Shown: positions 55,782 to 64,000 of the stretch, piece after piece
Layout of the letters: each line of letters starts with the position of its first letter
Position numbering within the stretch: position 1 is the first letter of the stretch
Source: Bacillus sp. EAC
GTDB lineage: Bacteria; Bacillota; Bacilli; Bacillales; Bacillaceae_G
DNA: 64,000 bases
NCBI RefSeq assembly: GCF_002156875.1
Contig: NZ_NCSY01000001.1
Location: forward strand, 372,001 to 436,000
Direction: 5' to 3'
The notes under the pieces: generated by a model
Seen by the model: the letters and a program-made list of their open reading frames with translations, nothing else
The model's database searches: none
What the model was told of the DNA's origin: nothing
Program-made: the position numbers and the translations under genes

Positions 55782-56183
55782 TTAATGAAAGAAACGGGAC
55801 ATATCACCTTGTCTTAAAGAAGTTTTACCTAACTTTCCAGTTTGATATAACTCTTGACGAAGCATTTTCCTAAGTTGCTCATCTGAGATCGATTTTTCAA
55901 CAATTACTTGCTGTACAACTGTTTCTTTTGATTTTTCTGTCGATTTTAAATGGAGGACTTCTTTAATACCTGCTAAATTTAAACCTTGTTCAATGAACTT
56001 TTTAATTTCTAATAATTTATCGACATCATTAAATGAATATAATCTACGTTTACCTTCAGTTCGAGCAGGAAGGATTAAATCATGCTCTTCATAATAACGA
56101 ATTTGTCTTGCAGATAACTCTGTTAACGAAATGACTATTCCAATTGGAAAAAGTGGCGTTGAGCGTCTTACTTGATCATTCAT
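55782..56183 (-). CDS. glnR: GlnR nitrogen regulator (MerR family)
   Basis: 133 residues. N-terminal MerR winged helix (RSTPLFPIGIVISLTELSARQIRYYEEHDLILPARTEGKRRLYSFNDVDKLLEIKKFIEQG). The C-terminal tail GDMSRFFH is the autoinhibitory element relieved by feedback-inhibited glutamine synthetase. Represses its own operon in nitrogen excess; a perfect GlnR box lies upstream. Confidence 0.95.
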   Translation of the reverse strand: MNDQVRRSTPLFPIGIVISLTELSARQIRYYEEHDLILPARTEGKRRLYSFNDVDKLLEIKKFIEQGLNLAGIKEVLHLKSTEKSKETVVQQVIVEKSISDEQLRKMLRQELYQTGKLGKTSLRQGDMSRFFH

Positions 56184-56246
56184 AGCAATGCTCCTTTCGT
56201 TCTTCTATTAGTATTTTATTCCATGTCAGAAAAAGTGTCAACACAA

Positions 56247-56263
56247 TGTTAGGAAATCTAACA
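56247..56263 (-). promoter_or_regulatory. GlnR/TnrA box upstream of glnR
   Basis: TGTTAGGAAATCTAACA is a perfect match to TGTNAN7TNACA and fully dyad-symmetric at its ends. It lies 64-80 bases upstream of the glnR ATG. Confidence 0.9.
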
Positions 56264-56321
56264 TCAAATAATTAATTTTTTTATTTTATGCATTTTCCAC
56301 AAAAATTCCACTCTGAAAACA

Positions 56322-56352
56322 AAAATAATCCCCAAATTTGGAGATTATTTTG
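56322..56352. terminator. Terminator between mtnA and glnR
   Basis: AATAATC...CCAAATTTGG...GATTATT forms a strong nearly continuous stem, T-rich on both sides; it serves the minus-strand mtnK-mtnA transcript. Confidence 0.75.
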
Positions 56353-56473
56353 ATTAAATCGTATTGTTAACTGTTAAAATGACATACCTACCAATTCTTA
56401 CCTTCACTTTTTTCTATATTATATAGAAGCTTTAGAAATTATTTTGCAAATGAAAAAGTAGGTATAAGTCACT

Positions 56474-57526
56474 TCACTCCTCATTCACCCATCGTGTGAA
56501 CGATTCTTTATAGTCGCTTGCAACAATTCCTTTTTCAGTAATTATAGCAGTTATTAATTCATTAGGCGTGACATCGAATGCTGGATTTAGTACTTCTATT
56601 CCGTCAGGTGCGATTTGGACCCGACCTATATGCGTAACTTCTCTACGATCACGTTGTTCGATAACAATTTCTTTTCCTGTTTCAATCGATAAGTCAATTG
56701 TTGATAATGGAGCTGCTACATAAAATGGAATTTGAAAATAATTCGCTAAAATAGCTAATTGTAACGTTCCTATTTTATTGGCTGTATCTCCATTTGCTGT
56801 AATTCGATCAGCACCTACAATGATCGCGTCTATTTTTTTATGTTGTAGCAAATAGCCAACCATATTATCAGTTAGTAAAGTAACTGGAATGCCACTTTGC
56901 TTCAATTCCCAAGAAGTTAGTCTAGCACCTTGAAATACTGGACGTGTTTCGGTTGCATATGCCGAAATTTCCCAACCTTTTTCTTTTGCTAAGTGCAATG
57001 GTGCAAGTGCTGTCCCGTATCGACTCGTTGCAATACTCCCTGCATTACAATGAGTTAAAACTGATGCCCCATCATGTAATAAAGTTAATGCATTCTCACC
57101 TATTTCTTTACAAGTAGCTTCATCTGCAATATGTAGTTTAATAGCTTCTTCCAAGATAATTAATTTTGCTTCTGATACTGTAACAGCTAATTTACTTAAT
57201 TGAATTAATTTTTCAACAGCCCAAGCTAAATTAACAGCAGTAGGTCTTGCACTTATTAAATCATCAGCAAGTTCTCTTGAGTGAATATGAAACTCTTCAA
57301 TATTTTCTCCTTCTATATCTCGCACGCCTAAATATAAGCCATATGCAGCAGCTAAACCAATTGCAGGTGCACCTCTAACTTGTAACTTTACAATTGCTTC
57401 TCTTACATCTAATAAAGTTGTAGCATATAAGTAATTTATTTCAGTTGGTAATTTTGTCTGGTCTAAGATTTTTAAGCCTTCTCCATCCCATTGTAATGAT
57501 TCAGGTATTTGCTGTAATGTTGTCAT
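56474..57526 (-). CDS. mtnA: Methylthioribose-1-phosphate isomerase
   Basis: 350 residues. Converts 5-methylthioribose-1-phosphate to the ribulose form. eIF2B-like fold: VREAIVKLQVRGAPAIGLAAAYGLYLGV, HCNAGSIATSRYGTALAPLH with the catalytic Cys, and IIVGADRITANGDTANKIGTLQLAILA with the catalytic Asp. Follows mtnK by six bases; the mtnK 3' end supplies the GGAGT ribosome site. Confidence 0.96.
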   Translation of the reverse strand: MTTLQQIPESLQWDGEGLKILDQTKLPTEINYLYATTLLDVREAIVKLQVRGAPAIGLAAAYGLYLGVRDIEGENIEEFHIHSRELADDLISARPTAVNLAWAVEKLIQLSKLAVTVSEAKLIILEEAIKLHIADEATCKEIGENALTLLHDGASVLTHCNAGSIATSRYGTALAPLHLAKEKGWEISAYATETRPVFQGARLTSWELKQSGIPVTLLTDNMVGYLLQHKKIDAIIVGADRITANGDTANKIGTLQLAILANYFQIPFYVAAPLSTIDLSIETGKEIVIEQRDRREVTHIGRVQIAPDGIEVLNPAFDVTPNELITAIITEKGIVASDYKESFTRWVNEE

Positions 57527-57532
57527 CGTCTA

Positions 57533-58699
57533 TTACTCCAATCCAGAGATTAAATTTTTAATGTTCCTAATAGTAAATCTATTCTTAATACAATTAGCCC
57601 CAAGTTTCAGGATTTCTTTTTTAAGTTCAACTTTTCGAGAATGATCAATCTTGTCGATGTCCTCTACATGGGCAAGGCCAATCGTTCGTCTTATTAATTC
57701 GCATCCAATAACACCGATTGCATCAATCCAATAACCATCTAGTTTTTCCTTTATAAGAGCTGCATGTTGAAATGGCCTAACACTATGCTCTTCCCAAAGA
57801 TGTAAAAATGTTTCATTAAAGACTTGTTCAATTGTAATTAATTGTTCAAAAATCTCTTCTTTTTGCTCAGTGCGGCTAAAAATTTGGAACAATAAATTCG
57901 CTTGAATTTGACCTAGATCAAATCCTATTGGCCCGACAAACGCAAACTCAGGATCAATAATTTTTGTTTCCGTTGCAGATGCGAATATACTGCCTGTATG
58001 TAAATCACCATGTAATAAGGCTTCTTTTTTAGATAAAAAATCCAATTTTAGTTTTGCGACTTCGATTTGTAATTCTTCATCTTCCCACAAACTATTAATT
58101 TCATCAACCAGCTCTTCTTCAAAGCTGTTCGTTTCACTGTTATAAAAAGGATCGGTGTAAACAAGGTCTTCAGTGATATCACATAGTTCCGGATTATTAA
58201 ACAAATACTCTAGCTCTTTTTTTCTAGCAGGAGTTGCACCAAAATCTGACGTAAAAAATAGTGATTTTGCCAAAAACTCACCAATATGTTTCGCCAAGAA
58301 AGGAAAGGATTTTTTCTCAATTAAACCTTTTCTTAAAATTTGTAAATGTGACAGGTCTTCCATAACGGTAACTGCTTGTTCCTCATCATGTTCAAATATT
58401 TTTGGAACTAGATGTGGTGTTAGTTCGTTGTAAATTTTGGTTGCATTACTCTCAATCGTTGCCCTTTTTAAAGTTAGTGGCCAGCTCTCACCTACAACTT
58501 TCGCGTAAGGTAGAGCTTGCTTAATAATCAAGCCTTGTTCGCGACCAACTGGTTTCACTTTAAAAACCAAATTTAAATTCCCATCACCTATTTCAACACT
58601 TTCACAAACTTGATTTGTAAAATAACCTAATTTTTGTAAGTACACGACTGCAGTTGCCTCTGTTAAAGGTCTATATTCTTTCTTTTGAATAACTGACAT
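57533..58699 (-). CDS. mtnK: Methylthioribose kinase
   Basis: 388 residues. Phosphorylates 5-methylthioribose. Aminoglycoside-phosphotransferase-like fold: N-lobe GDGNLNLVFKV, catalytic loop LLHGDLHTGSIFA, metal-binding IIDPEFAFVGPIGFDLGQ. AAGGGGG precedes the start. First gene of the S-box-controlled mtnK-mtnA operon. Confidence 0.96.
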   Translation of the reverse strand: MSVIQKKEYRPLTEATAVVYLQKLGYFTNQVCESVEIGDGNLNLVFKVKPVGREQGLIIKQALPYAKVVGESWPLTLKRATIESNATKIYNELTPHLVPKIFEHDEEQAVTVMEDLSHLQILRKGLIEKKSFPFLAKHIGEFLAKSLFFTSDFGATPARKKELEYLFNNPELCDITEDLVYTDPFYNSETNSFEEELVDEINSLWEDEELQIEVAKLKLDFLSKKEALLHGDLHTGSIFASATETKIIDPEFAFVGPIGFDLGQIQANLLFQIFSRTEQKEEIFEQLITIEQVFNETFLHLWEEHSVRPFQHAALIKEKLDGYWIDAIGVIGCELIRRTIGLAHVEDIDKIDHSRKVELKKEILKLGANCIKNRFTIRNIKNLISGLE

Positions 58700-58733
58700 T
58701 TGAGATTCATCCCCCTTAATTTTTTACAATATA

Positions 58734-58955
58734 AAAAGCCCCTTCTCGAGACGAAAAGGGGCAATAAATTATTGGCTTTCGTCTCTTATCTACCAGAAAA
58801 TTACTTTTCTGTTGGAATTAGCACCGTGCCTTACTGAGCATTTAAGCTCAGGCGTATATAATACGCCCCATTTCACAATGGTATTACAGTCGGTTGCTGG
58901 GCATCATCGGGCCAAATCCCTCCGCCTACTCAAAATAAGAGTTCGCATATTAAAT
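58734..58955 (-). promoter_or_regulatory. SAM-I riboswitch (S-box) of mtnK-mtnA
   Basis: On the minus strand: GAGTAGGCGGAGGGA, GATGCCCAGCAACC, CACGGTGCTAATTCCA and a final terminator GCCCCTTTTCGTCTCGAGAAGGGGC before a T run (58734-58762). These are the conserved S-box elements in order. High SAM would favour termination. Confidence 0.94.
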
Positions 58956-58992
58956 TTTATAATCGTATTTTAGGATATATATTTTCAGTTTG

Positions 58993-59790
58993 TCAAATAC
59001 TTTTTTTGAAATTTTTATAAATTCCATTTTTTCTGTCTTCAAAAATTGGGATAGTATTGCGGATTTCATCCACTTTTTGCGGATCAATTTCTCCAAAAAT
59101 AATTTCTTCTGTCTCTCCACCTTTTGAAATTATTTCTCCCCATGGGTCAATAATTAGCGAGCCTCCACCAAACTTATTCGCCAAATCTTTACCAACCCGA
59201 TTACATGCAACAACATAACATTGGTTTTCAATTGCTCTCGCCTTTAGTAATGTTTCCCAATGCTGCATTCTTTGGATCGGCCATTCAGCAACAAAAAATA
59301 AAACTTTAGCTCCATTTATCGCATGAGCTTGGATCCATTCTGGAAACCGTAAATCGTAGCAAACAAATCCAGCAGCAATGAATTCATCTAACGAAAACAG
59401 TCCATCGTCAACTCCTGCTTGTAAATAATGATGTTCATTCATTAGTTGAAACAAATGAACCTTGTCATACATTTTTAAGATTTCACCTTGTTTATTAATA
59501 GCAACTAAAGTATTTGTAACACCATTATCCCTTGCTATCGGAAATGAACCTGAAATAATTGTTACTTGTTCAGTTCTTGCAATTGATTGTAACTCTAATA
59601 TGATTGGCTGTTGAACATCTGTATGTTTATTTATTTCTTCTAAGCAATAACCAGTCGTCCATAACTCTGGTAAGACAATAATAGTCGCAGAATTATTTAC
59701 AGCCTCTTTTATTTTTATTTTCATATTTTCAAAATTGGCACTCGAATCACCTAGAACTATGTCAGATTGTATACAAGCAATTTTTATCAC
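58993..59790 (-). CDS. mtnU: Carbon-nitrogen hydrolase of the methionine salvage region (MtnU)
   Basis: 265 residues. Nitrilase-superfamily triad Glu42 (VLPELWTTGY), Lys110 (YDKVHLF) and Cys144 (GFVCYDLRFPEW). Probably an omega-amidase acting on 2-oxoglutaramate or 2-oxosuccinamate-type products of the MtnE transamination. GTG start with AGGGTGA upstream. It lies upstream of the S-box of mtnK and lacks an S-box of its own. Confidence 0.88.
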   Translation of the reverse strand: MIKIACIQSDIVLGDSSANFENMKIKIKEAVNNSATIIVLPELWTTGYCLEEINKHTDVQQPIILELQSIARTEQVTIISGSFPIARDNGVTNTLVAINKQGEILKMYDKVHLFQLMNEHHYLQAGVDDGLFSLDEFIAAGFVCYDLRFPEWIQAHAINGAKVLFFVAEWPIQRMQHWETLLKARAIENQCYVVACNRVGKDLANKFGGGSLIIDPWGEIISKGGETEEIIFGEIDPQKVDEIRNTIPIFEDRKNGIYKNFKKSI

Positions 59791-59945
59791 TTTTAATTCA
59801 CCCTATTCTAAATTTTATAGACATTTTTAAAATGAGCATATATGATGGTGAAAGTTATTGCAATATTCGTTATTTGAAATCATTCGTTAGTCAAACTATT
59901 TCGAGCGATTTGAATTGAATTAACTATCTATGTGGAGTGATATAC

Positions 59946-61118
59946 TTGAAAACTAGCAATCTTTTAGAAAACTTACCGAAACAGTTCTTTGCTTCGCTCG
60001 TTTTAAAAGTAAACGAAGCGATTAAAAATGGCCATGATGTAATAAATCTTGGACAAGGAAATCCAGATCAACCAACTCCTGACCATATTATTAAAGCATT
60101 ACAAAAATCTGTAGAAAATCCTTTAACTCACAAATATTCACCCTTTAGAGGAATGAGTACATTAAAAAATGCTGTTGCAGAATTTTATAAACGTGAATAT
60201 GAAGTTAGTTTAGATCCTGAGGAAGAAGTGGCTATTCTTTTCGGAGGAAAAGCTGGTTTAGTAGAACTTCCCCTTTGCCTTTGCAATGAAGGTGATACAA
60301 TTTTAGTTCCAGATCCTGGTTATCCGGATTATCTATCGGGCATTTCACTATCTAAAACAAAACCATATACAATGCCATTGATTGAACAAAATAATTTTTT
60401 ACCAGATTATCAATTAATTCCACAAGAAGTTTTAGATGCTAGTAAAATATTATTTATTAATTACCCAAACAACCCTACTGGTGCAGTAGCAACTACAGAA
60501 TTTTTTAGCGAGACTGTTCAGCTTGCAAAATCGAATGATATTACTGTTTGTCATGATTTCGCCTACGGTGCATTTGGATTTGATGGACAAAAACCGTTAA
60601 GTTATCTTCAAACTCCTGGAGCTAAGGACTATGGTATTGAAATCTATACTCTATCAAAAACCTACAATATGGCTGGATGGCGTATTGGATTTGCTGTTGG
60701 AAATAAAGAGGTTATCTCTGCTATTAATCTATTACAAGATCACCTTTATGTTAGTATTTTTCCAGCAATCCAAGAAGCAGCTGCAGTTGCATTAACAGAA
60801 TCACAGGAAAGTGTAAAAGAGCTACTATCACTTTATGAAGAACGTAGAAATGTATTAATTAGTGGTTGTCATGAAATTGGGTGGGAAGTAAAAGCACCAG
60901 CAGGTTCGTTTTTCGCTTGGTTAAAAGTACCAGTAGGATTTACCTCTCAAGAATTTGCTGATCTATTACTAGAAAAAGCACATATTGCTGTTGCTCCTGG
61001 AAATGGTTTCGGAGAATATGGTGAAGGATTTGTCCGTGTTGGCCTTTTAACTGACATCGATCGATTGAAGGAAGCAATTACTAGACTAAAAAAGCTCGAA
61101 ATATTTTTGAACATTTAA
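59946..61118 (+). CDS. mtnE: Methionine salvage aminotransferase (MtnE)
   Basis: 390 residues. PLP-dependent class I aminotransferase that makes methionine from 4-methylthio-2-oxobutyrate. PLP lysine Lys238 in YTLSKTYNMAGWRIGFAVG; NYPNNPTGA and FVRVGLLT are also present. The TTG at 59946 is preferred because GGAG ends eight bases before it; a GTG nine bases earlier overlaps that site. No S-box is seen upstream, unlike mtnK and mtnW. Confidence 0.9.
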   Translation: MKTSNLLENLPKQFFASLVLKVNEAIKNGHDVINLGQGNPDQPTPDHIIKALQKSVENPLTHKYSPFRGMSTLKNAVAEFYKREYEVSLDPEEEVAILFGGKAGLVELPLCLCNEGDTILVPDPGYPDYLSGISLSKTKPYTMPLIEQNNFLPDYQLIPQEVLDASKILFINYPNNPTGAVATTEFFSETVQLAKSNDITVCHDFAYGAFGFDGQKPLSYLQTPGAKDYGIEIYTLSKTYNMAGWRIGFAVGNKEVISAINLLQDHLYVSIFPAIQEAAAVALTESQESVKELLSLYEERRNVLISGCHEIGWEVKAPAGSFFAWLKVPVGFTSQEFADLLLEKAHIAVAPGNGFGEYGEGFVRVGLLTDIDRLKEAITRLKKLEIFLNI

Positions 61119-61185
61119 TGTTTGACAATTTCAATTGTTCATGAAATAATGCGACTATGTAAAAAATTCAAAATTAAATACCAAC

Positions 61186-61322
61186 TTATTAAGAGTAGGT
61201 GGAGGGACCGAGCCCGACGAAACCCGGCAACCGGCTATATTTTATAGCACGGTGCTAATTCTCGCAGCATTTTGCTGACAGATAAGGTGTAGGAAAACCT
61301 CTCCTTGTGAGAGGTTTTTTGT
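61186..61322 (+). promoter_or_regulatory. SAM-I riboswitch (S-box) of mtnW-mtnX-mtnB-mtnD
   Basis: AAGAGTAGGTGGAGGGACC, CCCGGCAACC, GCACGGTGCTAATTC and GACAGATAAGG appear in order, then a terminator stem AACCTCTC CTTGT GAGAGGTT with TTTTTT (61295-61321). Confidence 0.94.
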
Positions 61323-61353
61323 TTTCTAACCATAAATTTTAGGAGGTCATGAA

Positions 61354-62574
61354 ATGAGTGGCGTTTTCGCAACTTACCAGGTTTATGACAAAAATCATCA
61401 ATTAGAAAAAAAAGCAGAGTCTATTGCTCTTGGCTTAACAGTTGGTTCGTGGACCTCTTTACCACAAAATGACCAAATACAATTACAAAAACACAAAGGT
61501 AAAGTGATTTCAATTCAAGAAGTTGATTGTGAAGAAAATATCGCCAATTTTTTAGGTTATAAACCTACAAAAGGGTTCATTGAAATCTACTATCCTAGTT
61601 TAAATTTTTCGGCTGATCTTCCAGCAATCTTAACGACAGTCTTTGGAAAACTTTCGCTAGATGGTGAAATCAAACTAGTCGATTTAAATTTTACAGAAGA
61701 TATCCTTCAATTATTCCCTGGGCCTCAATTTGGTATAAAAGGGATTCGTGAAAAATTAGATGTTTATGACCGCCCTTTGTTAATGAGTATTTTCAAATCA
61801 GTAATTGGTAGAGATATCCATTACATCTCAGAGGAATTAAAAAAGCAAGCCTTAGGTGGAGTTGACCTTATTAAAGATGACGAAATTTTGTTTGACACCA
61901 CTACTTCGTTAACTGATCGTGTAGGCTATGGTAAAAAAGTTCTTAATCAAGTCTATGAAAAGACTGGTCATAAAACGCTTTATGCAGTTAATTTAACTGG
62001 TCGTACATATGATTTGAAAGAAAAAGCATTACGTGCAGCTGAAGCTGGTGCAGATGTATTTTTACTAAATGTATTTTCTTATGGAATTGATGTGCTTCAA
62101 AGTTTAGCTGAAGATACTTCAATCAACGTGCCAATCATGGCGCATCCAGCAGTGTCGGGAGCATTTACTGCCTCTCCTATTTATGGAATTGATACTGGTT
62201 TACTTTTAGGTAAACTTTTACGATTTGCAGGAGCAGATTTTAGTTTATTCCCTTCTCCTTATGGATCTGTAGCATTACAAAAAGAAACTACTTTAAAAAT
62301 AGCTCAAAATTTGACCGAAGCAAACGGATTAAAAGAAACATTCCCGGTTCCATCTGCTGGAATTCACCCTGGTTTAGTACCTCAGTTAATTCATGATTTC
62401 GGAGTAAACCAAGTGATTAATGCAGGTGGCGGAGTTCATGGGCATCCAGATGGACCAATTGGTGGAGGCAACGCTTTTAGAGAAGCAATTGCTGCTACTC
62501 TTTCTGGAATTGACTTAAATGAATATGCACTTCCAGATACATCACTTCAAAAGGCATTACAACTATGGGGGTAA
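61354..62574 (+). CDS. mtnW: 2,3-diketo-5-methylthiopentyl-1-phosphate enolase (RuBisCO-like)
   Basis: 406 residues. RuBisCO-like protein that enolises the diketo intermediate. The carbamylated lysine lies in [31 protein letters not shown] and [15 protein letters not shown] are also seen. TAGGAGG precedes the ATG. First gene after the S-box. Confidence 0.96.
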   Translation: MSGVFATYQVYDKNHQLEKKAESIALGLTVGSWTSLPQNDQIQLQKHKGKVISIQEVDCEENIANFLGYKPTKGFIEIYYPSLNFSADLPAILTTVFGKLSLDGEIKLVDLNFTEDILQLFPGPQFGIKGIREKLDVYDRPLLMSIFKSVIGRDIHYISEELKKQALGGVDLIKDDEILFDTTTSLTDRVGYGKKVLNQVYEKTGHKTLYAVNLTGRTYDLKEKALRAAEAGADVFLLNVFSYGIDVLQSLAEDTSINVPIMAHPAVSGAFTASPIYGIDTGLLLGKLLRFAGADFSLFPSPYGSVALQKETTLKIAQNLTEANGLKETFPVPSAGIHPGLVPQLIHDFGVNQVINAGGGVHGHPDGPIGGGNAFREAIAATLSGIDLNEYALPDTSLQKALQLWG

Positions 62575-62580
62575 AAGAAA

Positions 62581-63234
62581 GTGGCAATAAAAATATTTTG
62601 TGATTTCGATGGAACAATTACTGAAGGTGACAATATTGTTACGTTAATAAAGCAGTTTGCATCGCCTTCTGCAAAAGAATTAACAACTGATGTGTTAAGT
62701 GGCAAAATTTCGATTCGTGAAGGTGTTGAAAAAATGTTTTCAACAATTCCTTCAAATATGAAAGATGATATGACTAAATTCGTATTAAACAATACAACTA
62801 TACGAGACGGTTTTAAAGAGTTTATTGGATTTGTAAACGAAAGTAAGCTTGAGTTAAAAGTGGTGAGTGGGGGCTTGGACTTTTTCGTTCATCCAATTTT
62901 ATCGGAGTACCTCCCCTCTTCTTCTGTATTATGTAATCGAACAGATTTCACGGGCGAAAATGTAAAAATATATTGGGATCATTCTTGCGATTTACATTGT
63001 TCGAATGATTGTGGAATGTGTAAACCTTCTGTAATGAGAAAGTATAGTGAATCAACTGATTTTATCGTAGTAATAGGTGATTCAATTACAGATTTACAAA
63101 TTGCGAAAGAAGCAAATCTAATCTTTGCTAGAGATTTCTTAAAAGAAAGATGTGAAGAGTTAAATCTTCCTTACATTCCATTCTCAAACTTTTATGATAT
63201 TCAAACGGCGCTTAGTAAGGAGGTATTAGTTTGA
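62581..63234 (+). CDS. mtnX: 2-hydroxy-3-keto-5-methylthiopentenyl-1-phosphate phosphatase
   Basis: 217 residues. HAD-family phosphatase with DFDGT at residues 8-12 (nucleophile Asp8), VVSGGLDFFV and GDSITDLQIAKEA. GTG start six bases after mtnW with GGGGGT upstream. Overlaps the start of mtnB. Confidence 0.95.
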   Translation: MAIKIFCDFDGTITEGDNIVTLIKQFASPSAKELTTDVLSGKISIREGVEKMFSTIPSNMKDDMTKFVLNNTTIRDGFKEFIGFVNESKLELKVVSGGLDFFVHPILSEYLPSSSVLCNRTDFTGENVKIYWDHSCDLHCSNDCGMCKPSVMRKYSESTDFIVVIGDSITDLQIAKEANLIFARDFLKERCEELNLPYIPFSNFYDIQTALSKEVLV

Positions 63235-63857
63235 AGGAATTTTTCAAACGATACGATGATATTCGTGAAATCAAAAAAACACTAGCAAAACGCGACTGGT
63301 TTCTAGGAACAAGTGGAAATTTATCGATAAAAGTAAACGACACTCCTTTACAGTTTTTAGTTACAACTAGTGGAAAAGACAAAACACAACATACTTATGA
63401 TGACTTTCTTCTAGTAGATGAGTTCGACCAATCTGTTTGGGACGAATCAAAAAAACCATCCGCGGAAGCAATTTTACACCGTTTAATTTACCAAAATACG
63501 AACGCTACTTGTGTACTTCATGTTCACACAATTGCTAATAATTTTATAACAAAGGACTACCCTCACCAAGATAAACTAACATTTACGGGAATTGAAATTA
63601 TTAAAGCATTAGGTTTGTGGGAAGAAGATGATGAAATATCCGTTCCAATTATAAAAAATCATGCTGACATTCCTACTTTAGCTGATGCTTTTCTGCCACA
63701 CATAAAAAATGATCATGGAGCTGTTTTAATCCACAATCATGGTATTACAGTTTGGGCAGAATCAGCCTTTGAAGCAAAAAAACATTTAGAAGCTTATGAA
63801 TTTTTATTTCAATATTCCTTACAAGGAAGTCAAAAAAGCTTATTAATTAACAATTAA
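63231..63857 (+). CDS. mtnB: Methylthioribulose-1-phosphate dehydratase
   Basis: 208 residues. Class II aldolase-like fold: GTSGNLSIK, the proton-donor Glu region KPSAEAILHRLIYQ, zinc ligands His97 and His99 (LHVHT), and a third in IHNHGITVWA. TTG start with AGGAGGT six bases upstream, overlapping the mtnX stop (TTGA). It acts one step before mtnW. Confidence 0.94.
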   Translation: MKEFFKRYDDIREIKKTLAKRDWFLGTSGNLSIKVNDTPLQFLVTTSGKDKTQHTYDDFLLVDEFDQSVWDESKKPSAEAILHRLIYQNTNATCVLHVHTIANNFITKDYPHQDKLTFTGIEIIKALGLWEEDDEISVPIIKNHADIPTLADAFLPHIKNDHGAVLIHNHGITVWAESAFEAKKHLEAYEFLFQYSLQGSQKSLLINN

Positions 63858-63875
63858 CTTTAGGAGGAATTTAAA

Positions 63876-64000
63876 ATGGCTACAATTTGGGTAGAAAAAA
63901 AGGATTTTCATATTTCGAATGATGTTGAAGTTAAAGCTTATTTAGAGGAACAAGGCGTTATTTATGAAAATTGGAATATCGGGCAATTACAATCTTCATT
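63876..64000 (+). CDS. mtnD: Acireductone dioxygenase, N-terminal fragment; gene runs off the right edge
   Basis: Only 41 codons are present. The opening MATIWVEKKDFHIS and the following EEVKAYLEEQGVIYENW-like stretch match MtnD, and the position after mtnB is the expected one. TAGGAGGA lies before the ATG. The metal-binding cupin part is outside the window. Confidence 0.85.
   Translation, partial: MATIWVEKKDFHISNDVEVKAYLEEQGVIYENWNIGQLQSS

Overview
The window is chromosomal DNA of a low-GC, endospore-forming Bacillaceae bacterium. The evidence is four minor spore proteins (SspN, Tlp, SspO, SspP), a SleL-type cortex hydrolase, SirA, strong GGAGG ribosome sites, frequent TTG/GTG starts, T-box and SAM-I leaders, and GlnR- and LexA-type operators. 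Gene order from lexA to parC follows the Bacillus subtilis lexA-yneB-ynzC-tkt-sirA-yneF ... ccdA-yneI-ccdC-yneK-sspP-sspO-citB-yneN-sspN-tlp-yneP-plsY-yneT-parE-parC block, with several insertions. The single-chain glycyl-tRNA synthetase and a type-2 (eukaryote-like) IleRS make it something other than B. subtilis. A Bacillus cereus/Gottfriedia-like lineage is plausible but not proven from this sequence.

Layout. 1-4.4 kb: 5' part of an IleS2 gene and glyQS, each behind its own T-box leader, with small conserved genes and a BI-1 membrane protein. 4.5-10.7 kb: one unknown gene, then a complete branched-chain amino acid ABC transporter (livJ-H-M-G-F). 10.9-20.8 kb: topoisomerase IV (parE-parC), yneT, then an HtrA protease with a histidine kinase/response regulator pair, and plsY. 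21-25.4 kb: yneP thioesterase, a prohibitin-like protein with an overlapping micro-ORF, SleL, and tlp/sspN behind a sigma-G-like promoter. 25.4-36.9 kb: thiol-redox and spore genes around aconitase (yneN, acnA, sspO, sspP, yfhD, bdbD), a CobW-type GTPase, the ccdA-yneI-ccdC set, yneK and azlCD. 37-46.8 kb: a heterodimeric ABC exporter, a small decayed insertion in the 3' end of yneF, then sirA, tkt, ynzC, yneB and lexA. 46.8-52.7 kb: an accessory stretch with a broken YadA-head-repeat/peptidase G2 gene, orphan genes, a probable glucosaminidase, and two tiny proteins that share a PKSTLSPST motif. 53-56.3 kb: glnR and two unlike glutamine synthetases. 56.4-64 kb: methionine salvage (mtnA, mtnK, mtnU, mtnE, mtnW, mtnX, mtnB, start of mtnD) with two SAM-I riboswitches.

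How the genes fit together. The mtn genes recycle methylthioribose to methionine under SAM control. GlnR and glutamine synthetase form the nitrogen module, and the liv and azl genes handle branched-chain amino acids. CcdA, YneN and BdbD belong to extracytoplasmic thiol redox. The SOS locus keeps lexA and yneB but lacks yneA.

No rRNA, tRNA, CRISPR array, intact prophage or intact IS element was seen. The least explained parts are the islet in yneF (40.7-42.0 kb), the broken repeat gene (46.8-48.2 kb), the PKSTLSPST microproteins (51.0-52.2 kb), and a dispersed intergenic repeat at about 5.2, 15.6, 26.2, 26.5 and 30.2 kb.
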